A DNA stretch of 64,000 bases from Pseudomonadota bacterium (GTDB taxonomy: Bacteria > Desulfobacterota > Desulfobacteria > Desulfobacterales > JAHIVH01), in assembly GCA_018816735.1 (NCBI GenBank), contig JAHIVH010000113.1, forward strand, positions 62,001-126,000, read 5' to 3'. Positions 7,173 to 16,650 of this stretch are shown piece after piece. The notes beneath the pieces are model-generated. The model was not told the origin of the DNA, ran no database searches, and saw only the letters and a list, made by a program, of their open reading frames with translations. Numbering within the stretch: position 1 is the stretch's first letter; each line of letters begins with the position of its first letter. The position numbers were made by a program, and so were the translations under genes.

Positions 7173-10058
7173 ATGCAAAACGACTTACACGATTTTTTTG
7201 ATTCCAATATGGCCCTTCTTAAAAAAAACCAACCGGAAACATATCAATTGATGATGGAATATGGGGATAACCCACTGGGAGACGTGGTTTCTTCACCTAC
7301 CGGGAAACCGAATCTGAAAGTGACAAAAGAGGATGGCCAGATTGTCTTCCTGCATGACACGAATGACCCTGAAAAAGAGATACCTCTTTTTTTTCAGTGG
7401 GTAGCTGAAAATTCAAACGGCGTTGTCACCCTGATTGGCATGGGGTTGGGATATACGCCCTGCGCCATTCTTAAACAAAGGGAACATATCAGATATCTGG
7501 TGGTTTTTGAGTTAAACCCCGGTGTTTTTCTTCAGGCATTAAAATATTCGGATCTATCCCCCATGCTGTCTGATTCCAGACTGCTGTTAAGTGTCGGCCC
7601 TGATCCTGATATAAACAAAATCTTTGAACCGGCAGACTTGACCATGCAAATGGAACCCCTTCACAATTTGAGGCATATGACTTCATTTGCAATCAATCCT
7701 GATTATGAATTGTTAAATGAGAAGGTATTTACATATACAGACACCGTCAACATGGGCGGCGGCGCCATTTTGGGTACGGGACAAAAATTTTCTGACAACA
7801 GATTCAGGCATTTGAGCATCATGCCGCATAACAGCCTTCTTGAAAAATTAAGAGATGTATTCAAGGATGTTCCGGCATTTATTGTTGCAAGCGGCCCGTC
7901 ACTGGATAAAAATATTCATTTGCTTAAGGAAGCCAAAGGGAAATCCGTCATTATTGCTGTGGATTCCGCCTTGCCAGCGCTTTTTTCAGAAGGGATCACC
8001 CCTGATTTCGTCACATCAATCGACCCCCTGGAATTATCTTTTGAAAAAATGGCGACAGTTGTTCCCTATGTCAAAGATATCGCTCTGATCTGTTCGTCGT
8101 GGAACACCGTAAAAACACCAAAAATATTTCCCTCAAACCAGATTTTCTGGTTTTTTGGCGGAAGGCCGATGGAAGGATGGGTGAACAGCATGATGGGCGG
8201 CAAACTGTTAACCGCCGGGGCATCGACCGTGGCCCATCTGAATCTGGCATCTGCCGTAATTATGGGGTGTTCGCCAATCGTCTTTGTGGGTCAGGACCTC
8301 GCCTTTTCAGGAAAGACAAGCCATGCAAAAAACGTTTCGTTAAGCGAAGATGATGGTGTGAAAATCCTGCTCGAATCAGAAGAAGTCAGGTGGGTGGATG
8401 GGATTCATGGCAATCAGCTTCCCACCAGCCGGGTGCTTGAAAATTATAAGCGATTTTTTGAAGAAACCATACACATGAACGAAGGGCATTATATCAATGC
8501 CAGTGCGGATGGTGCGCATATTAAAGGAACAGAAGTCAAAGACCTTGACGCCGTGATTGAGACTTACTGCGGCCATCCGCTGAATCTCACAGAAAGACTG
8601 GCACCTTTCCTGGAAAAGAAAAACAATCCTGATTATGATACATTTTTAAAAGAATTCCGGCCCATTTTAAAAGAAATAAAAAACTTGCGAAAACTCATCA
8701 GCAAATCCGACCAGAAAGCAGAGAGCGTTACCCAAAAACTGGAACAGCAACAAAAAACAGGGGGCCTTTGGCGTCAATTTTCTGAAATCCCTTCAAATAC
8801 GCAAAGAGATATCCATGAAATCGATCTCTGCCATAAAAAACTCGATGGTTCCAAAAAAGTATGGTCCATCCTTGAAGAAATCACACGGGCAGGATTAAAG
8901 CAAAGTGAAAGAGAAAAATTCGCCATTTCAAAATTGGCAAATGACCCCAAAAAATATTCCGAATGGATTTCAAAAAACCTGGTACGCCTTAAAGGCATCA
9001 ACCATGTAAGAACCCAGGTCCTTGATATCATCGAGAAGTACTTGTCAATGCTTGAAAAGCATTTTTCAACCGAAAAAAAACTGATTCATCAATTGAAAAA
9101 GGAACCGGACTCTCATCCTGTTTTATCTGATCTGGCAAAACTCTATTTTGAAATGGGGGATTATGTGCTGGCAGAACCTGTATGCGAACAACTCATCAAT
9201 ATCAATGCCGATGACGGGTATGCCAACTTTGTGACAGGGTGTATTGCACTGTTGAGGAATAATTTTTTAAAAGCCGAAGAATTTTTCAACAAAGCCCTTC
9301 ACGCAGATTCTGATTTTGAAAAACAGATCACGGTTTTCAGGAACCAACTGGGATCAGACTATCTCTCCTATTCTGTATTCTTCAAATCCAAAGACAAAAA
9401 TACCTACCGGAACATGCTTCTCAAAGGATTAAAAATATGCCCGGATCATCACCAGCTTCAACAAGCGCTTTTCACAGTTGCTGAAGAAGAATTGAAAATG
9501 ATCATGACAGGCCCCCCTCAGGAAATGTCAGACGGGCAAAAAAGTTTAATTGACCGTTGGTACAGCGTCATAAAAGAATTCAATAGCCCCGCGCCGATTT
9601 TACCAAAAGAAAAAGCCGCTGAATTCGCCCGGTTATTCGGAAGCCTCCAGGTTTCTCAAAACAATCTTTCCGAAGCGCTTGATGCTTATAAAGTTGCATT
9701 ATCCCATGTAAATACCGATCCGGAATATTATCTTCTGGCTGCGGACGCATGTTTTGCCATGCATGATTACGATAATGGTGTTATATATCTGAGCAATGCT
9801 GTTTCTATTAACAGGAATTATGCAAAATATTGGGAAAATATGGGGAACAATCTTTTCAACACCGGAAAATATAATGATGCCATGGCTGCTTATGAACAAT
9901 GCCTGATCGCGCTCCCGGAAAAAATTGATCTCCTCAAAAAAATTGGCGATTGCTACCTGAAAACAGGAAATGCGGAAGCGGCAAAGGAATGCTACAGCCA
10001 GCTGAAAAATAAACTGATGCAGACAAACAAGCCGGAAAATAAAGGAATGGTTCATTAA
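7173..10058 (+). CDS. Maf/DUF115 family motility-associated glycosyltransferase with C-terminal TPRs
   Basis: 961 residues from the ATG at 7173 (AAAAGGTGA just upstream; an in-frame GTG at 7167 overlaps it). Residues about 1-530 match the motility accessory factor (Maf, DUF115) family, with the central DUF115 segment FIVASGPSLDKNIHLLKEA, the region SIDPLELSFEKM and FVGQDLAFSG. Maf proteins transfer nonulosonic acids onto flagellin Ser/Thr in the cytoplasm. A charged, helical linker follows at about residues 490-640. The C-terminal third contains TPR units (DLAKLYFEMGDYVLAEPVC and YWENMGNNLFNTGKYNDA). It is long for Maf; the TPR part may bind flagellin or partner proteins. It is embedded among leg genes and upstream of the flagellins, so flagellin is the likely acceptor. 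Confidence 0.82.
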   Translation: MQNDLHDFFDSNMALLKKNQPETYQLMMEYGDNPLGDVVSSPTGKPNLKVTKEDGQIVFLHDTNDPEKEIPLFFQWVAENSNGVVTLIGMGLGYTPCAILKQREHIRYLVVFELNPGVFLQALKYSDLSPMLSDSRLLLSVGPDPDINKIFEPADLTMQMEPLHNLRHMTSFAINPDYELLNEKVFTYTDTVNMGGGAILGTGQKFSDNRFRHLSIMPHNSLLEKLRDVFKDVPAFIVASGPSLDKNIHLLKEAKGKSVIIAVDSALPALFSEGITPDFVTSIDPLELSFEKMATVVPYVKDIALICSSWNTVKTPKIFPSNQIFWFFGGRPMEGWVNSMMGGKLLTAGASTVAHLNLASAVIMGCSPIVFVGQDLAFSGKTSHAKNVSLSEDDGVKILLESEEVRWVDGIHGNQLPTSRVLENYKRFFEETIHMNEGHYINASADGAHIKGTEVKDLDAVIETYCGHPLNLTERLAPFLEKKNNPDYDTFLKEFRPILKEIKNLRKLISKSDQKAESVTQKLEQQQKTGGLWRQFSEIPSNTQRDIHEIDLCHKKLDGSKKVWSILEEITRAGLKQSEREKFAISKLANDPKKYSEWISKNLVRLKGINHVRTQVLDIIEKYLSMLEKHFSTEKKLIHQLKKEPDSHPVLSDLAKLYFEMGDYVLAEPVCEQLININADDGYANFVTGCIALLRNNFLKAEEFFNKALHADSDFEKQITVFRNQLGSDYLSYSVFFKSKDKNTYRNMLLKGLKICPDHHQLQQALFTVAEEELKMIMTGPPQEMSDGQKSLIDRWYSVIKEFNSPAPILPKEKAAEFARLFGSLQVSQNNLSEALDAYKVALSHVNTDPEYYLLAADACFAMHDYDNGVIYLSNAVSINRNYAKYWENMGNNLFNTGKYNDAMAAYEQCLIALPEKIDLLKKIGDCYLKTGNAEAAKECYSQLKNKLMQTNKPENKGMVH

Positions 10059-10126
10059 TTTTTTTCAGGCAAAAACATCAACCCACATAAAATAAGGTCC
10101 CGTACATCTCAACAAACACATGCAAC

Positions 10127-11266
10127 ATGTTTAATCGTGAAATACATTTTATCCGTTCTCTTTTTTCCAATTCGTCTATGATTCCGCTTCATGAACCCTG
10201 CTTTGCCGGAAATGAAAAAAAATATGTCACCCAAACCATAGACTCCACGTTTGTGTCCTCAGTCGGAGAATTTGTTAACCGGTTTGAAAGGATGATTTGC
10301 GAATATACCGGTTCCCGGTTTGCCGTTGCAACAGTAAACGGTACATCTGCGCTTCATATAGCACTTATTCTTGCAGGGGTTCAACCCGATGATGAAGTCA
10401 TTACCCAGCCCCTGACATTCGTGGCCACGGCAAACGCTATCACCTATTGCAGAGCTGAACCTGTTTTTCTTGACATTGATCTTGACACATTGGGATTATC
10501 TCCGAAATCGCTTGACCTATTCCTGAAAAAAAATGCGGCCCTTAAAGAGGGTATCGCGGTCAATATCCATACCGGAAAACGCATTTCCGCCTGTGTGCCC
10601 ATGCACACCTTCAGTCACGCCTGCCAGATTGACAGGATTGTTGCCATCTGCAATGAATACAACATTCCGGTTATTGAAGATGCCGCAGAATCTCTGGGCA
10701 GCACCTATTTGGGGAAAAAAACCGGCACATTCGGGCTTATGGGGGTTTACAGTTTTAACGGAAATAAAATCATCACCTCAGGCGGAGGCGGTATGATTGT
10801 CACTGACGATGAATCGCTTGCAAAGCGGGGCAAGCACCTGACGACCACTGCACGGGTAAATAAATCCTACGAATTTGAGCATGACATGGTGGGGTATAAC
10901 TACCGGATGCCCAACATCAATGCGGCTCTTGCATGTGCCCAACTGGAAAACATTGACCTGTTTATCCAAAACAAACGGGAACTCGCATCCAGATATAAAA
11001 ATTTCTTTCATAACACTGAAATGACATTCTTTTGTGAGCCGGATGGCGCCACATCAACCTATTGGCTGAATGCTGTTTTAGCAACAGACCTCACCTTGCG
11101 GGACCTATTTTTAAAGGAAACCAACCATGCCGGAATCATGACACGGCCCGCATGGAAACTCATGAACACGCTTGATATGTTCCGCCATTGCCAGAAAGAC
11201 TCGCTTGAAAATGCCGATTTTATTGAAAAGCGCCTGATAAATCTCCCAAGCAGTGTGCGACTATGA
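10127..11266 (+). CDS. legC: LegC-type PLP-dependent aminotransferase (DegT/DnrJ/EryC1 family)
   Basis: 379 residues of the sugar aminotransferase family. Features are the N-terminal WVSS-like region (STFVSSVGEFV), GTSALHIAL, the PLP-phosphate region VIEDAAESLGS and the presumed Schiff-base Lys in YSFNGNKIITSGGGG. LegC aminates the 4-keto sugar from LegB. The gene overlaps legI by 4 bases. The ATG at 10127 lacks a good ribosome binding site; an internal ATG at 10178 begins MIPLHEP, the usual start of LegC proteins, and may be the true start. Confidence 0.82.
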   Translation: MFNREIHFIRSLFSNSSMIPLHEPCFAGNEKKYVTQTIDSTFVSSVGEFVNRFERMICEYTGSRFAVATVNGTSALHIALILAGVQPDDEVITQPLTFVATANAITYCRAEPVFLDIDLDTLGLSPKSLDLFLKKNAALKEGIAVNIHTGKRISACVPMHTFSHACQIDRIVAICNEYNIPVIEDAAESLGSTYLGKKTGTFGLMGVYSFNGNKIITSGGGGMIVTDDESLAKRGKHLTTTARVNKSYEFEHDMVGYNYRMPNINAALACAQLENIDLFIQNKRELASRYKNFFHNTEMTFFCEPDGATSTYWLNAVLATDLTLRDLFLKETNHAGIMTRPAWKLMNTLDMFRHCQKDSLENADFIEKRLINLPSSVRL

Positions 11267-12291
11267 GTGACTCGAATACCACGACGCCGAACAGAACATT
11301 TATCATCGCAGAGGCCGGTGTCAACCACAACGGCAGACTCGATCTTGCAAAAAAACTGGTTGATGCAGCAGCGGATGCTGGTGCGGATGCCGTTAAATTC
11401 CAGACCTTTAAAGCAGAAAAACTGGTTGCTTCAGGCGCACCCAAGGCCAGATATCAGCAGGATAGAACCAGCGCCGGTGAAACCCAACTGGAAATGATCC
11501 GGAAGCTGGAACTCAGCCAGAAAGGTCATAAGGAACTGGCCGCCTATTGTGAGGAAAAAAACATCCTTTTCCTGTCATCGCCCTTTGATCTTGAGAGTAT
11601 TGACTTTTTATCGGCACTGGGGATGACGGTGTTTAAAATTCCTTCCGGTGAAATTACAAATCTTGTCTATCTTAGAAAAATTGGCGGGCTTAAAAAAAAA
11701 GTCATCCTCTCTACCGGGATGGCAAATCTCGGTGAAATAGAAAAAGCACTTGGCATACTGACCGGCGCAGGAACGGAACGGGATAACATCACCGTCCTTC
11801 ATTGCAATACCGAATACCCGACGCCGATGAAAGATGTGAACCTGAAAGCGATGCTGACCCTGAAAACCGCTTTTGGCGTCAGAACAGGATATTCCGATCA
11901 TACACTGGGTATAGAGGTGCCGGTGGCTGCGGTTGCTCTTGGCGCATCTGTTATCGAAAAGCACTTTACCCTCGACAAGACCATGGAAGGGCCGGATCAT
12001 CCGGCATCCCTTGAACCTGAAGAATTAAAAAACATGGTCCGGGCAATCCGGCATATTGAGATGGCATTGGGGGATGGTGTAAAAAAGCCCTCCCTCTCGG
12101 AAATCCCGAATATGATTGTTGCGCGGAAAAGCATTGTGGCCGCAAAAAAAATTTCAAAAGGTGACATGTTCTCCAACGACAACCTGACCGTCAAACGGCC
12201 GGGGTCAGGCATCTCTCCCATGCAATGGGATGATATCATTGGCAGACAGGCAATTCGAAATTTTATTGAAGATGAATTGATTGAAATATGA
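11263..12291 (+). CDS. legI: N,N'-diacetyllegionaminate/N-acetylneuraminate synthase (NeuB family, LegI)
   Basis: A 342-residue NeuB family synthase that condenses a six-carbon sugar with phosphoenolpyruvate to give a nine-carbon nonulosonic acid. It has the N-terminal TIM-barrel signature EAGVNHNG, VKFQTFKAEKL, the conserved GYSDHTLG and EKHFTLDK, and a C-terminal SAF/antifreeze-like domain near residues 285-340 (RKSIVAAKKISKGD). It overlaps legC by 4 bases (ATGA) and legG by 4 bases, suggesting coupled translation. Placement with legB, legC and legG favours legionaminate over sialic acid, but the exact sugar is inferred. A run of nine A occurs inside the gene near 11692. Confidence 0.88.
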   Translation: MSDSNTTTPNRTFIIAEAGVNHNGRLDLAKKLVDAAADAGADAVKFQTFKAEKLVASGAPKARYQQDRTSAGETQLEMIRKLELSQKGHKELAAYCEEKNILFLSSPFDLESIDFLSALGMTVFKIPSGEITNLVYLRKIGGLKKKVILSTGMANLGEIEKALGILTGAGTERDNITVLHCNTEYPTPMKDVNLKAMLTLKTAFGVRTGYSDHTLGIEVPVAAVALGASVIEKHFTLDKTMEGPDHPASLEPEELKNMVRAIRHIEMALGDGVKKPSLSEIPNMIVARKSIVAAKKISKGDMFSNDNLTVKRPGSGISPMQWDDIIGRQAIRNFIEDELIEI

Positions 12292-13493
12292 CAACTGGGC
12301 CCCATGAACAGAGACGCAACATGAAAAAAAAGATATGCGTGTTCACCGGAACACGGGCCGAATACGGGTTATTGAAACGCCTTCTGGATGACATAAAAAA
12401 AGATCCTGATCTTTGCCTGCAGATCGTTGTCAGCGGCACCCACCTGTCCAGAGAACACGGGTTTACACTTTCACATATCGAAGCAGACGGTTTTTGTGCA
12501 GATGAAAAAATTGACATCCTGATGGGCGCTGACTCTTCATCAGGAATATGCAAATCCATCGGCCTGGGATTGATCAGTTACAGTGATGCGCTGAAGCGCC
12601 TTGAACCGGATATGATCGTTTTGCTGGGAGACCGGTTTGAAACATTTGCCATGGCGGCCACAGCCATGATCATGCGCGTCCCGATCGCCCATCTTCATGG
12701 CGGAGAAACCACCCAGGGGGCGATTGATGAACCCATGAGGCACGCCATCACCAAAATGAGCCAACTCCATTTTACCAGTACAGAGGAATACAGAAAACGG
12801 GTCATTCAACTGGGAGAAAATCCAGACCGGGTTGTTAATGTGGGTGCTATCGGCACTGAAAATATCCGCAAACTTGACCTGATGGACAAAAATACCTTTG
12901 AAAAGAAGATCAACTTCTCTTTAGGCATCCAATCGGTCCTGGTGACATTTCATCCGGTAACCCTTGAAAAAGATACGGCCGGGGAACAGTTTGGCATGGT
13001 GTTGAATGTGCTTGATGAATTTGACCGGTTAAAAATCATTTTTACCAAGGCAAATGCAGATGAAGGCGGCATGATAATCAACCGGATGATCGATGCATAT
13101 GCGGAAAAAAGAAAAGAAAAAGCCATCGCGTTTGCATCCATGGGTCAGAGGTTGTATTTGAGCGCCATGAAGCATGTGAATGCTGTTGTCGGGAATTCAT
13201 CGAGCGGCATCATCGAGACACCCTCTTTCAAAATGCCAACCGTGAATATCGGAGACAGGCAAAAGGGACGAATCCGGGCAAAAAATACAATAGACTGTGC
13301 TGTTTCGGAACAAGCGATCCGGCGTGCCTTAAAAACGGCGTTGTCTGATACATTTGTGAAAAGCATTCAGGATCTTGTGAATCCTTATGAAAAAAAAGAT
13401 ACAGTCAAAACAATCCTGAAACGGTTAAAAGATCAGGATTTGACCCATATACTCAAGAAAGAATTTTACGATCTCGATTTCAACATCAACTAA
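12288..13493 (+). CDS. legG: UDP/GDP-GlcNAc-type 2-epimerase (hydrolysing), NeuC/LegG family
   Basis: About 401 residues from the ATG overlapping the legI stop. A second ATG at 12321 gives MKKKICVFTG, a more usual family N-terminus, so the start is uncertain. It has the family motifs GTRAEYGLL, LLGDRFE, HLHGGE and GNSSSGIIETPSF. The enzyme releases the nucleotide and inverts C2 to make the free amino sugar used by LegI. It ends 9 bp before the FkbM gene. Confidence 0.87.
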   Translation: MTTGPHEQRRNMKKKICVFTGTRAEYGLLKRLLDDIKKDPDLCLQIVVSGTHLSREHGFTLSHIEADGFCADEKIDILMGADSSSGICKSIGLGLISYSDALKRLEPDMIVLLGDRFETFAMAATAMIMRVPIAHLHGGETTQGAIDEPMRHAITKMSQLHFTSTEEYRKRVIQLGENPDRVVNVGAIGTENIRKLDLMDKNTFEKKINFSLGIQSVLVTFHPVTLEKDTAGEQFGMVLNVLDEFDRLKIIFTKANADEGGMIINRMIDAYAEKRKEKAIAFASMGQRLYLSAMKHVNAVVGNSSSGIIETPSFKMPTVNIGDRQKGRIRAKNTIDCAVSEQAIRRALKTALSDTFVKSIQDLVNPYEKKDTVKTILKRLKDQDLTHILKKEFYDLDFNIN

Positions 13494-13502
13494 AAAGAAA
13501 AA

Positions 13503-14330
13503 ATGCTGAAAAAAATAATTGAGACATCCGGTTTTAATGCTGTGGTAAAAGGCAGATATGGATACATCGTCTACAATAAAAACGATATCTATGTGGGGAA
13601 ATCCATAGAAGCATATGGAGAATTTTCAGAATTTGAGGTTGAAATCTTCAACCAGGTATGCACAGCCGGAGATATTGTTGTTGAAGTGGGTGCAAATATC
13701 GGAACCCACACACTGGTTCTGTCAAAACTGGTTGGACCTCAAGGCAGAGTATATGCATTTGAACCCCAGCGTATCGTGTTTCAAAATCTTTGTGCCAATA
13801 TGTCGATCAACAGTATTTCAAATGTCGAATGCCATCAAATGGCTGTATCCGGCAAGGAAGGGTTTATCTTGCTTCCGGATATCCGGTATGACGTTGAAGG
13901 TAATTTTGGTGGTGTGGAAATTGACAAATTCCAAACAGGCCAAAAAGTGCCGGCGGTCACACTGGATGACTTTCTGGAAATCCCCTGTCTTAAACTGTTG
14001 AAAATCGATGTTGAGGGCATGGAGGTCGATGTTATCCAGGGGGCAAAAACAATCATTGAAACACACAAACCGATTATCTATATCGAAAACGACCGATCTG
14101 AAAAATCAAAAGATTTAATCGAGATTATCAGATCGTTGAACTACAGAATGTTCTGGCACTTGCCACCCTTGTTCAACCCGAATAATTTTGCAGGCAACAA
14201 AACAGATATCCACCCGGGTATTGTTTCAGTTAATATGCTCTGCCTGCATCACTCAATACATCCGGATCTGAATGGTTTTTCAGAAGTTATCGATTCCGGC
14301 TTTCATCCCATGAAAAAAACAGACATATAG
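13503..14330 (+). CDS. FkbM family SAM-dependent methyltransferase
   Basis: 275 residues. The SAM-binding motif I is VVEVGANIGTHTLVLSKLVG near residues 60-80, followed by VYAFEPQRIVFQNL (acidic residue of motif II) and the FkbM signature LLKIDVEGMEVDVIQGA near residues 160-176. Enzymes of this family O-methylate hydroxyl groups of sugars and natural products. In this context a nonulosonic acid or glycan hydroxyl is a reasonable substrate. It is the last plus-strand gene before the opposing block and converges on it with only 4 bp between stop codons. Confidence 0.85.
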   Translation: MLKKIIETSGFNAVVKGRYGYIVYNKNDIYVGKSIEAYGEFSEFEVEIFNQVCTAGDIVVEVGANIGTHTLVLSKLVGPQGRVYAFEPQRIVFQNLCANMSINSISNVECHQMAVSGKEGFILLPDIRYDVEGNFGGVEIDKFQTGQKVPAVTLDDFLEIPCLKLLKIDVEGMEVDVIQGAKTIIETHKPIIYIENDRSEKSKDLIEIIRSLNYRMFWHLPPLFNPNNFAGNKTDIHPGIVSVNMLCLHHSIHPDLNGFSEVIDSGFHPMKKTDI

Positions 14331-14334
14331 GATG

Positions 14335-15960
14335 TCACTCTTTTCCACCGGAATGGACCAGAGAAGATAATGCATCTTTTACCTGCCCAAAAACCGAATC
14401 CCAGTCCCCGGGTGTTGGCTGCCTGAAAAGTTTCATGGTCGGATACCATGGGGTGTCAATCCGGTTCAGCATCCATCTCCAATCCGGTGCATAGGGAATC
14501 AGTGTCCAGATCCGTTTCCCCATGGCGCCTGCAAGATGGACCATGGCCGTATCCACGGATATCACAAGATCGAGATTGGCGATGGCGCCTGCGGTATCTG
14601 TAAAGTCCTTAAAATCATCACCTATATTTATCACCGGCATGCGGCCCTCAACCGTCTTTATTTGCGAGGCAGCATCCCCTTTTTGCAATCCGTAAAAATA
14701 CACACCGGGAATGTCTGCCAAAGGTAAAAAATGGGTTAACGCACACGACCGGTTTCTGTCATTTTTATGTTCGGGGCTTCCTGCCCAGACAAGCCCCACC
14801 TTGAATCCATCTTTCTTCAGGTGATCTTTCCAACCGTCCACTTTCTGCAAATCCGGATAGATATAGGGTATTTGAGAAGGAATAGTTTCAAGTGTTGTGT
14901 TGAATATTCCGGGAAGACTCAGCGTATGGATATAAAGATCAAACGCAAAGTGGCGGATGTCTTCTGCCACACGCTCCCTGAGTTCGTCAATTCCCGGAAA
15001 ATGATTGAAAAGGCCAAGGATTGGTTTTCTGGTCTCAAATATCACCGTTCCGCCAAGAGACTTCACCATGGGAAGATAACGGATAAATTGAATGGTGTCA
15101 CCAAACCCCTGCTCTCCATGAATGAGGAGTCTTTTTCCGTGAAAGGAAGACCCGTCCCACATCGGCTTTTCATGAACATGCGGATAAATTCTATCCCATC
15201 CGGGAAGGTTCAAACGGGCATGATAGCCATTCCATCCCGCCGCATAATTCCCTTTTAAAAGAAGCACTTCAGACAATTTCACTTTTGCCAAAGCATAATC
15301 GGGCTGGATGTCAAGCGCCTGCTTGAATTTATCGATGGCCTCATCAACACAGCCTGTTGCCAGGAACACAACGCCAAGATTATAATAGGCTTCTATAAAA
15401 TCGGGCCTCAGGCGAATCGCCTGCAGATAATTTTCGATAACCGCATCTGTCGGACCGTTTTGTTGTTCAACGGTTGATGCCAGGTTATTATAGGCTCTTG
15501 CGTAGTCAGGTGCATGATGTAACGCTTTTCTATACATGCCTTCAGCTGTTTCAAACCGGCCCCGGTTAAAACAAAAATCGCCAAGCCTGACCAGAAGCTC
15601 AGGATTTTCAGTGTGCTGACGCAGGAGCGCTTTTTCCGTTTTCGGTTCCTGAGGATCGAGTTCTGCCGAACATAAGAATGCGATGAATGCCTCCTCATGC
15701 TTTTTCAGGGCTTCCAAAACAAGCCCATAATGGAAATAATATAAAGGTTCCATCGGCTTTAATGCAATTGCCTTTTCGATCAATTCTAAAGCAATATCCC
15801 ATTTGGCAACCTGATAGGCAATCAACCCCAATAAATGCAACGCATCCGAATGCGACGGGTCTTCCTGCAGTATCTGACGGTAAATTTCTTCGGCCTGCTG
15901 AAGTCTGCCAGCCTGATGATGGGCAATCGCTGATTCAAGCATATTCATCGTTGAGGCCAT
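14335..15960 (-). CDS. TPR-containing glycosyltransferase (GT9-like C-terminal domain)
   Basis: 541 residues. The N-terminal half is a TPR array (for example HHQAGRLQQAEEIYRQIL, YARAYNNLASTVEQQ and FIEAYYNLGVVFLATGCVDEA). The C-terminal half resembles GT9 heptosyltransferase-type enzymes (IHGEQGFGDTIQFIRYL, GLVWAGSPEHKNDRNRS and ISVDTAMVHLAGAMG). Such TPR-GT fusions are common in surface glycan and flagellar glycosylation loci; the acceptor is unknown. It lies on the opposite strand to the rest of the island, next to the toxin-antitoxin pair. Confidence 0.78.
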   Translation of the reverse strand: MASTMNMLESAIAHHQAGRLQQAEEIYRQILQEDPSHSDALHLLGLIAYQVAKWDIALELIEKAIALKPMEPLYYFHYGLVLEALKKHEEAFIAFLCSAELDPQEPKTEKALLRQHTENPELLVRLGDFCFNRGRFETAEGMYRKALHHAPDYARAYNNLASTVEQQNGPTDAVIENYLQAIRLRPDFIEAYYNLGVVFLATGCVDEAIDKFKQALDIQPDYALAKVKLSEVLLLKGNYAAGWNGYHARLNLPGWDRIYPHVHEKPMWDGSSFHGKRLLIHGEQGFGDTIQFIRYLPMVKSLGGTVIFETRKPILGLFNHFPGIDELRERVAEDIRHFAFDLYIHTLSLPGIFNTTLETIPSQIPYIYPDLQKVDGWKDHLKKDGFKVGLVWAGSPEHKNDRNRSCALTHFLPLADIPGVYFYGLQKGDAASQIKTVEGRMPVINIGDDFKDFTDTAGAIANLDLVISVDTAMVHLAGAMGKRIWTLIPYAPDWRWMLNRIDTPWYPTMKLFRQPTPGDWDSVFGQVKDALSSLVHSGGKE

Positions 15961-16052
15961 ATCATTGCTTTCATTCCAAACCTTAACACTTCCTTTTTAA
16001 ATCAGATCCATTAGAAAACGATCTGCGGAAATGGCCCTAATGGGTTCTGTTG

Positions 16053-16391
16053 TTATCCCCCAATTATTTCATTAAGTCCTTGAACGATGAGATCCAGTTC
16101 TTCAGATTGTGCTGTTCCAAGCTTTTTCCCAAGGCGATTAATCGATAACGTTCGGATTTGGCTTATTTTTACCCATGATTTTTTAGGTAGTTTTGTTTCC
16201 TCAAGCTCAAGAGTTAATGGAAATCCCGCTCTTTGAGGCTGACTTGTAATTGCAACCGCAATAACGGTACCTGAGTGTTTGTTAAATACGTCATGGCTTA
16301 ATACGAGTATCGGTCTTAAGCCAGATTGCTCATGCCCAATGGTTGGATTAAGATCCGCCCAAACAATATCCCCCCTTAGTATTCTGGCCAT
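16053..16391 (-). CDS. mazF: MazF/PemK-type toxin (endoribonuclease)
   Basis: A 112-residue MazF/PemK family protein with the family N-terminus RGDIVWADLNPTIGHEQSGLRP, the core VLSHDVFNKHSGTVIAVAITS and the C-terminal ISQIRTLSINRLGK. The family cleaves mRNA at specific short sequences when its antitoxin is degraded. It overlaps the upstream antitoxin gene by 16 bases, the usual antitoxin-first layout. Confidence 0.88.
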   Translation of the reverse strand: MARILRGDIVWADLNPTIGHEQSGLRPILVLSHDVFNKHSGTVIAVAITSQPQRAGFPLTLELEETKLPKKSWVKISQIRTLSINRLGKKLGTAQSEELDLIVQGLNEIIGG

Positions 16392-16618
16392 TCGTCCATA
16401 TCCATTCCGATACCTTCTTCAGATAAATCCTGTTCAACAATAGTGTCCAATTTGGCACATTCCCTAGCAAGTCTATTTTTTTCCATACGTTCCAGCTTTT
16501 CCGCTACAGCTTCCTGAATGGCACGACTGCGGTTAGGGAAAAAATGTGCTTTAACTAATAAATCTAATCGATTCAATGTGTTTTGTTCTATCGTAATTGC
16601 GATTTTTGATGTGGCCAT
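16376..16618 (-). CDS. Ribbon-helix-helix antitoxin of the MazF-type pair
   Basis: About 80 residues from the ATG at 16618, chosen because AGAGGTG ends 5 bases before it; an adjacent ATG at 16621 is too close. The N-terminus (KIAITIEQNTLNRLDLLV) and NRSRAIQEAVAEKLERM fit a CopG/Arc ribbon-helix-helix DNA-binding domain. The acidic C-terminus (EGIGMDMDEWPEY) is typical of the toxin-neutralising segment. A palindrome just upstream is a likely autoregulatory operator. Confidence 0.84.
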   Translation of the reverse strand: MATSKIAITIEQNTLNRLDLLVKAHFFPNRSRAIQEAVAEKLERMEKNRLARECAKLDTIVEQDLSEEGIGMDMDEWPEY

Positions 16619-16631
16619 CATTTCACCTCTG

Positions 16632-16650
16632 GTATGACAATATGTCATAC
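16632..16650. promoter_or_regulatory. Palindromic operator of the toxin-antitoxin operon
   Basis: GTATGAC and GTCATAC are perfect inverted repeats with a 5-base spacer, directly upstream of the antitoxin ribosome binding site. Ribbon-helix-helix antitoxins usually bind such repeats to repress their own operon. Confidence 0.65.

Noticed and set aside
11692..11700. Run of nine A in legI as a phase-variation tract
   Set aside because: A-runs of 8-9 occur in many genes of this AT-moderate sequence; there is no frameshifted family member or longer tract to suggest contingency switching.
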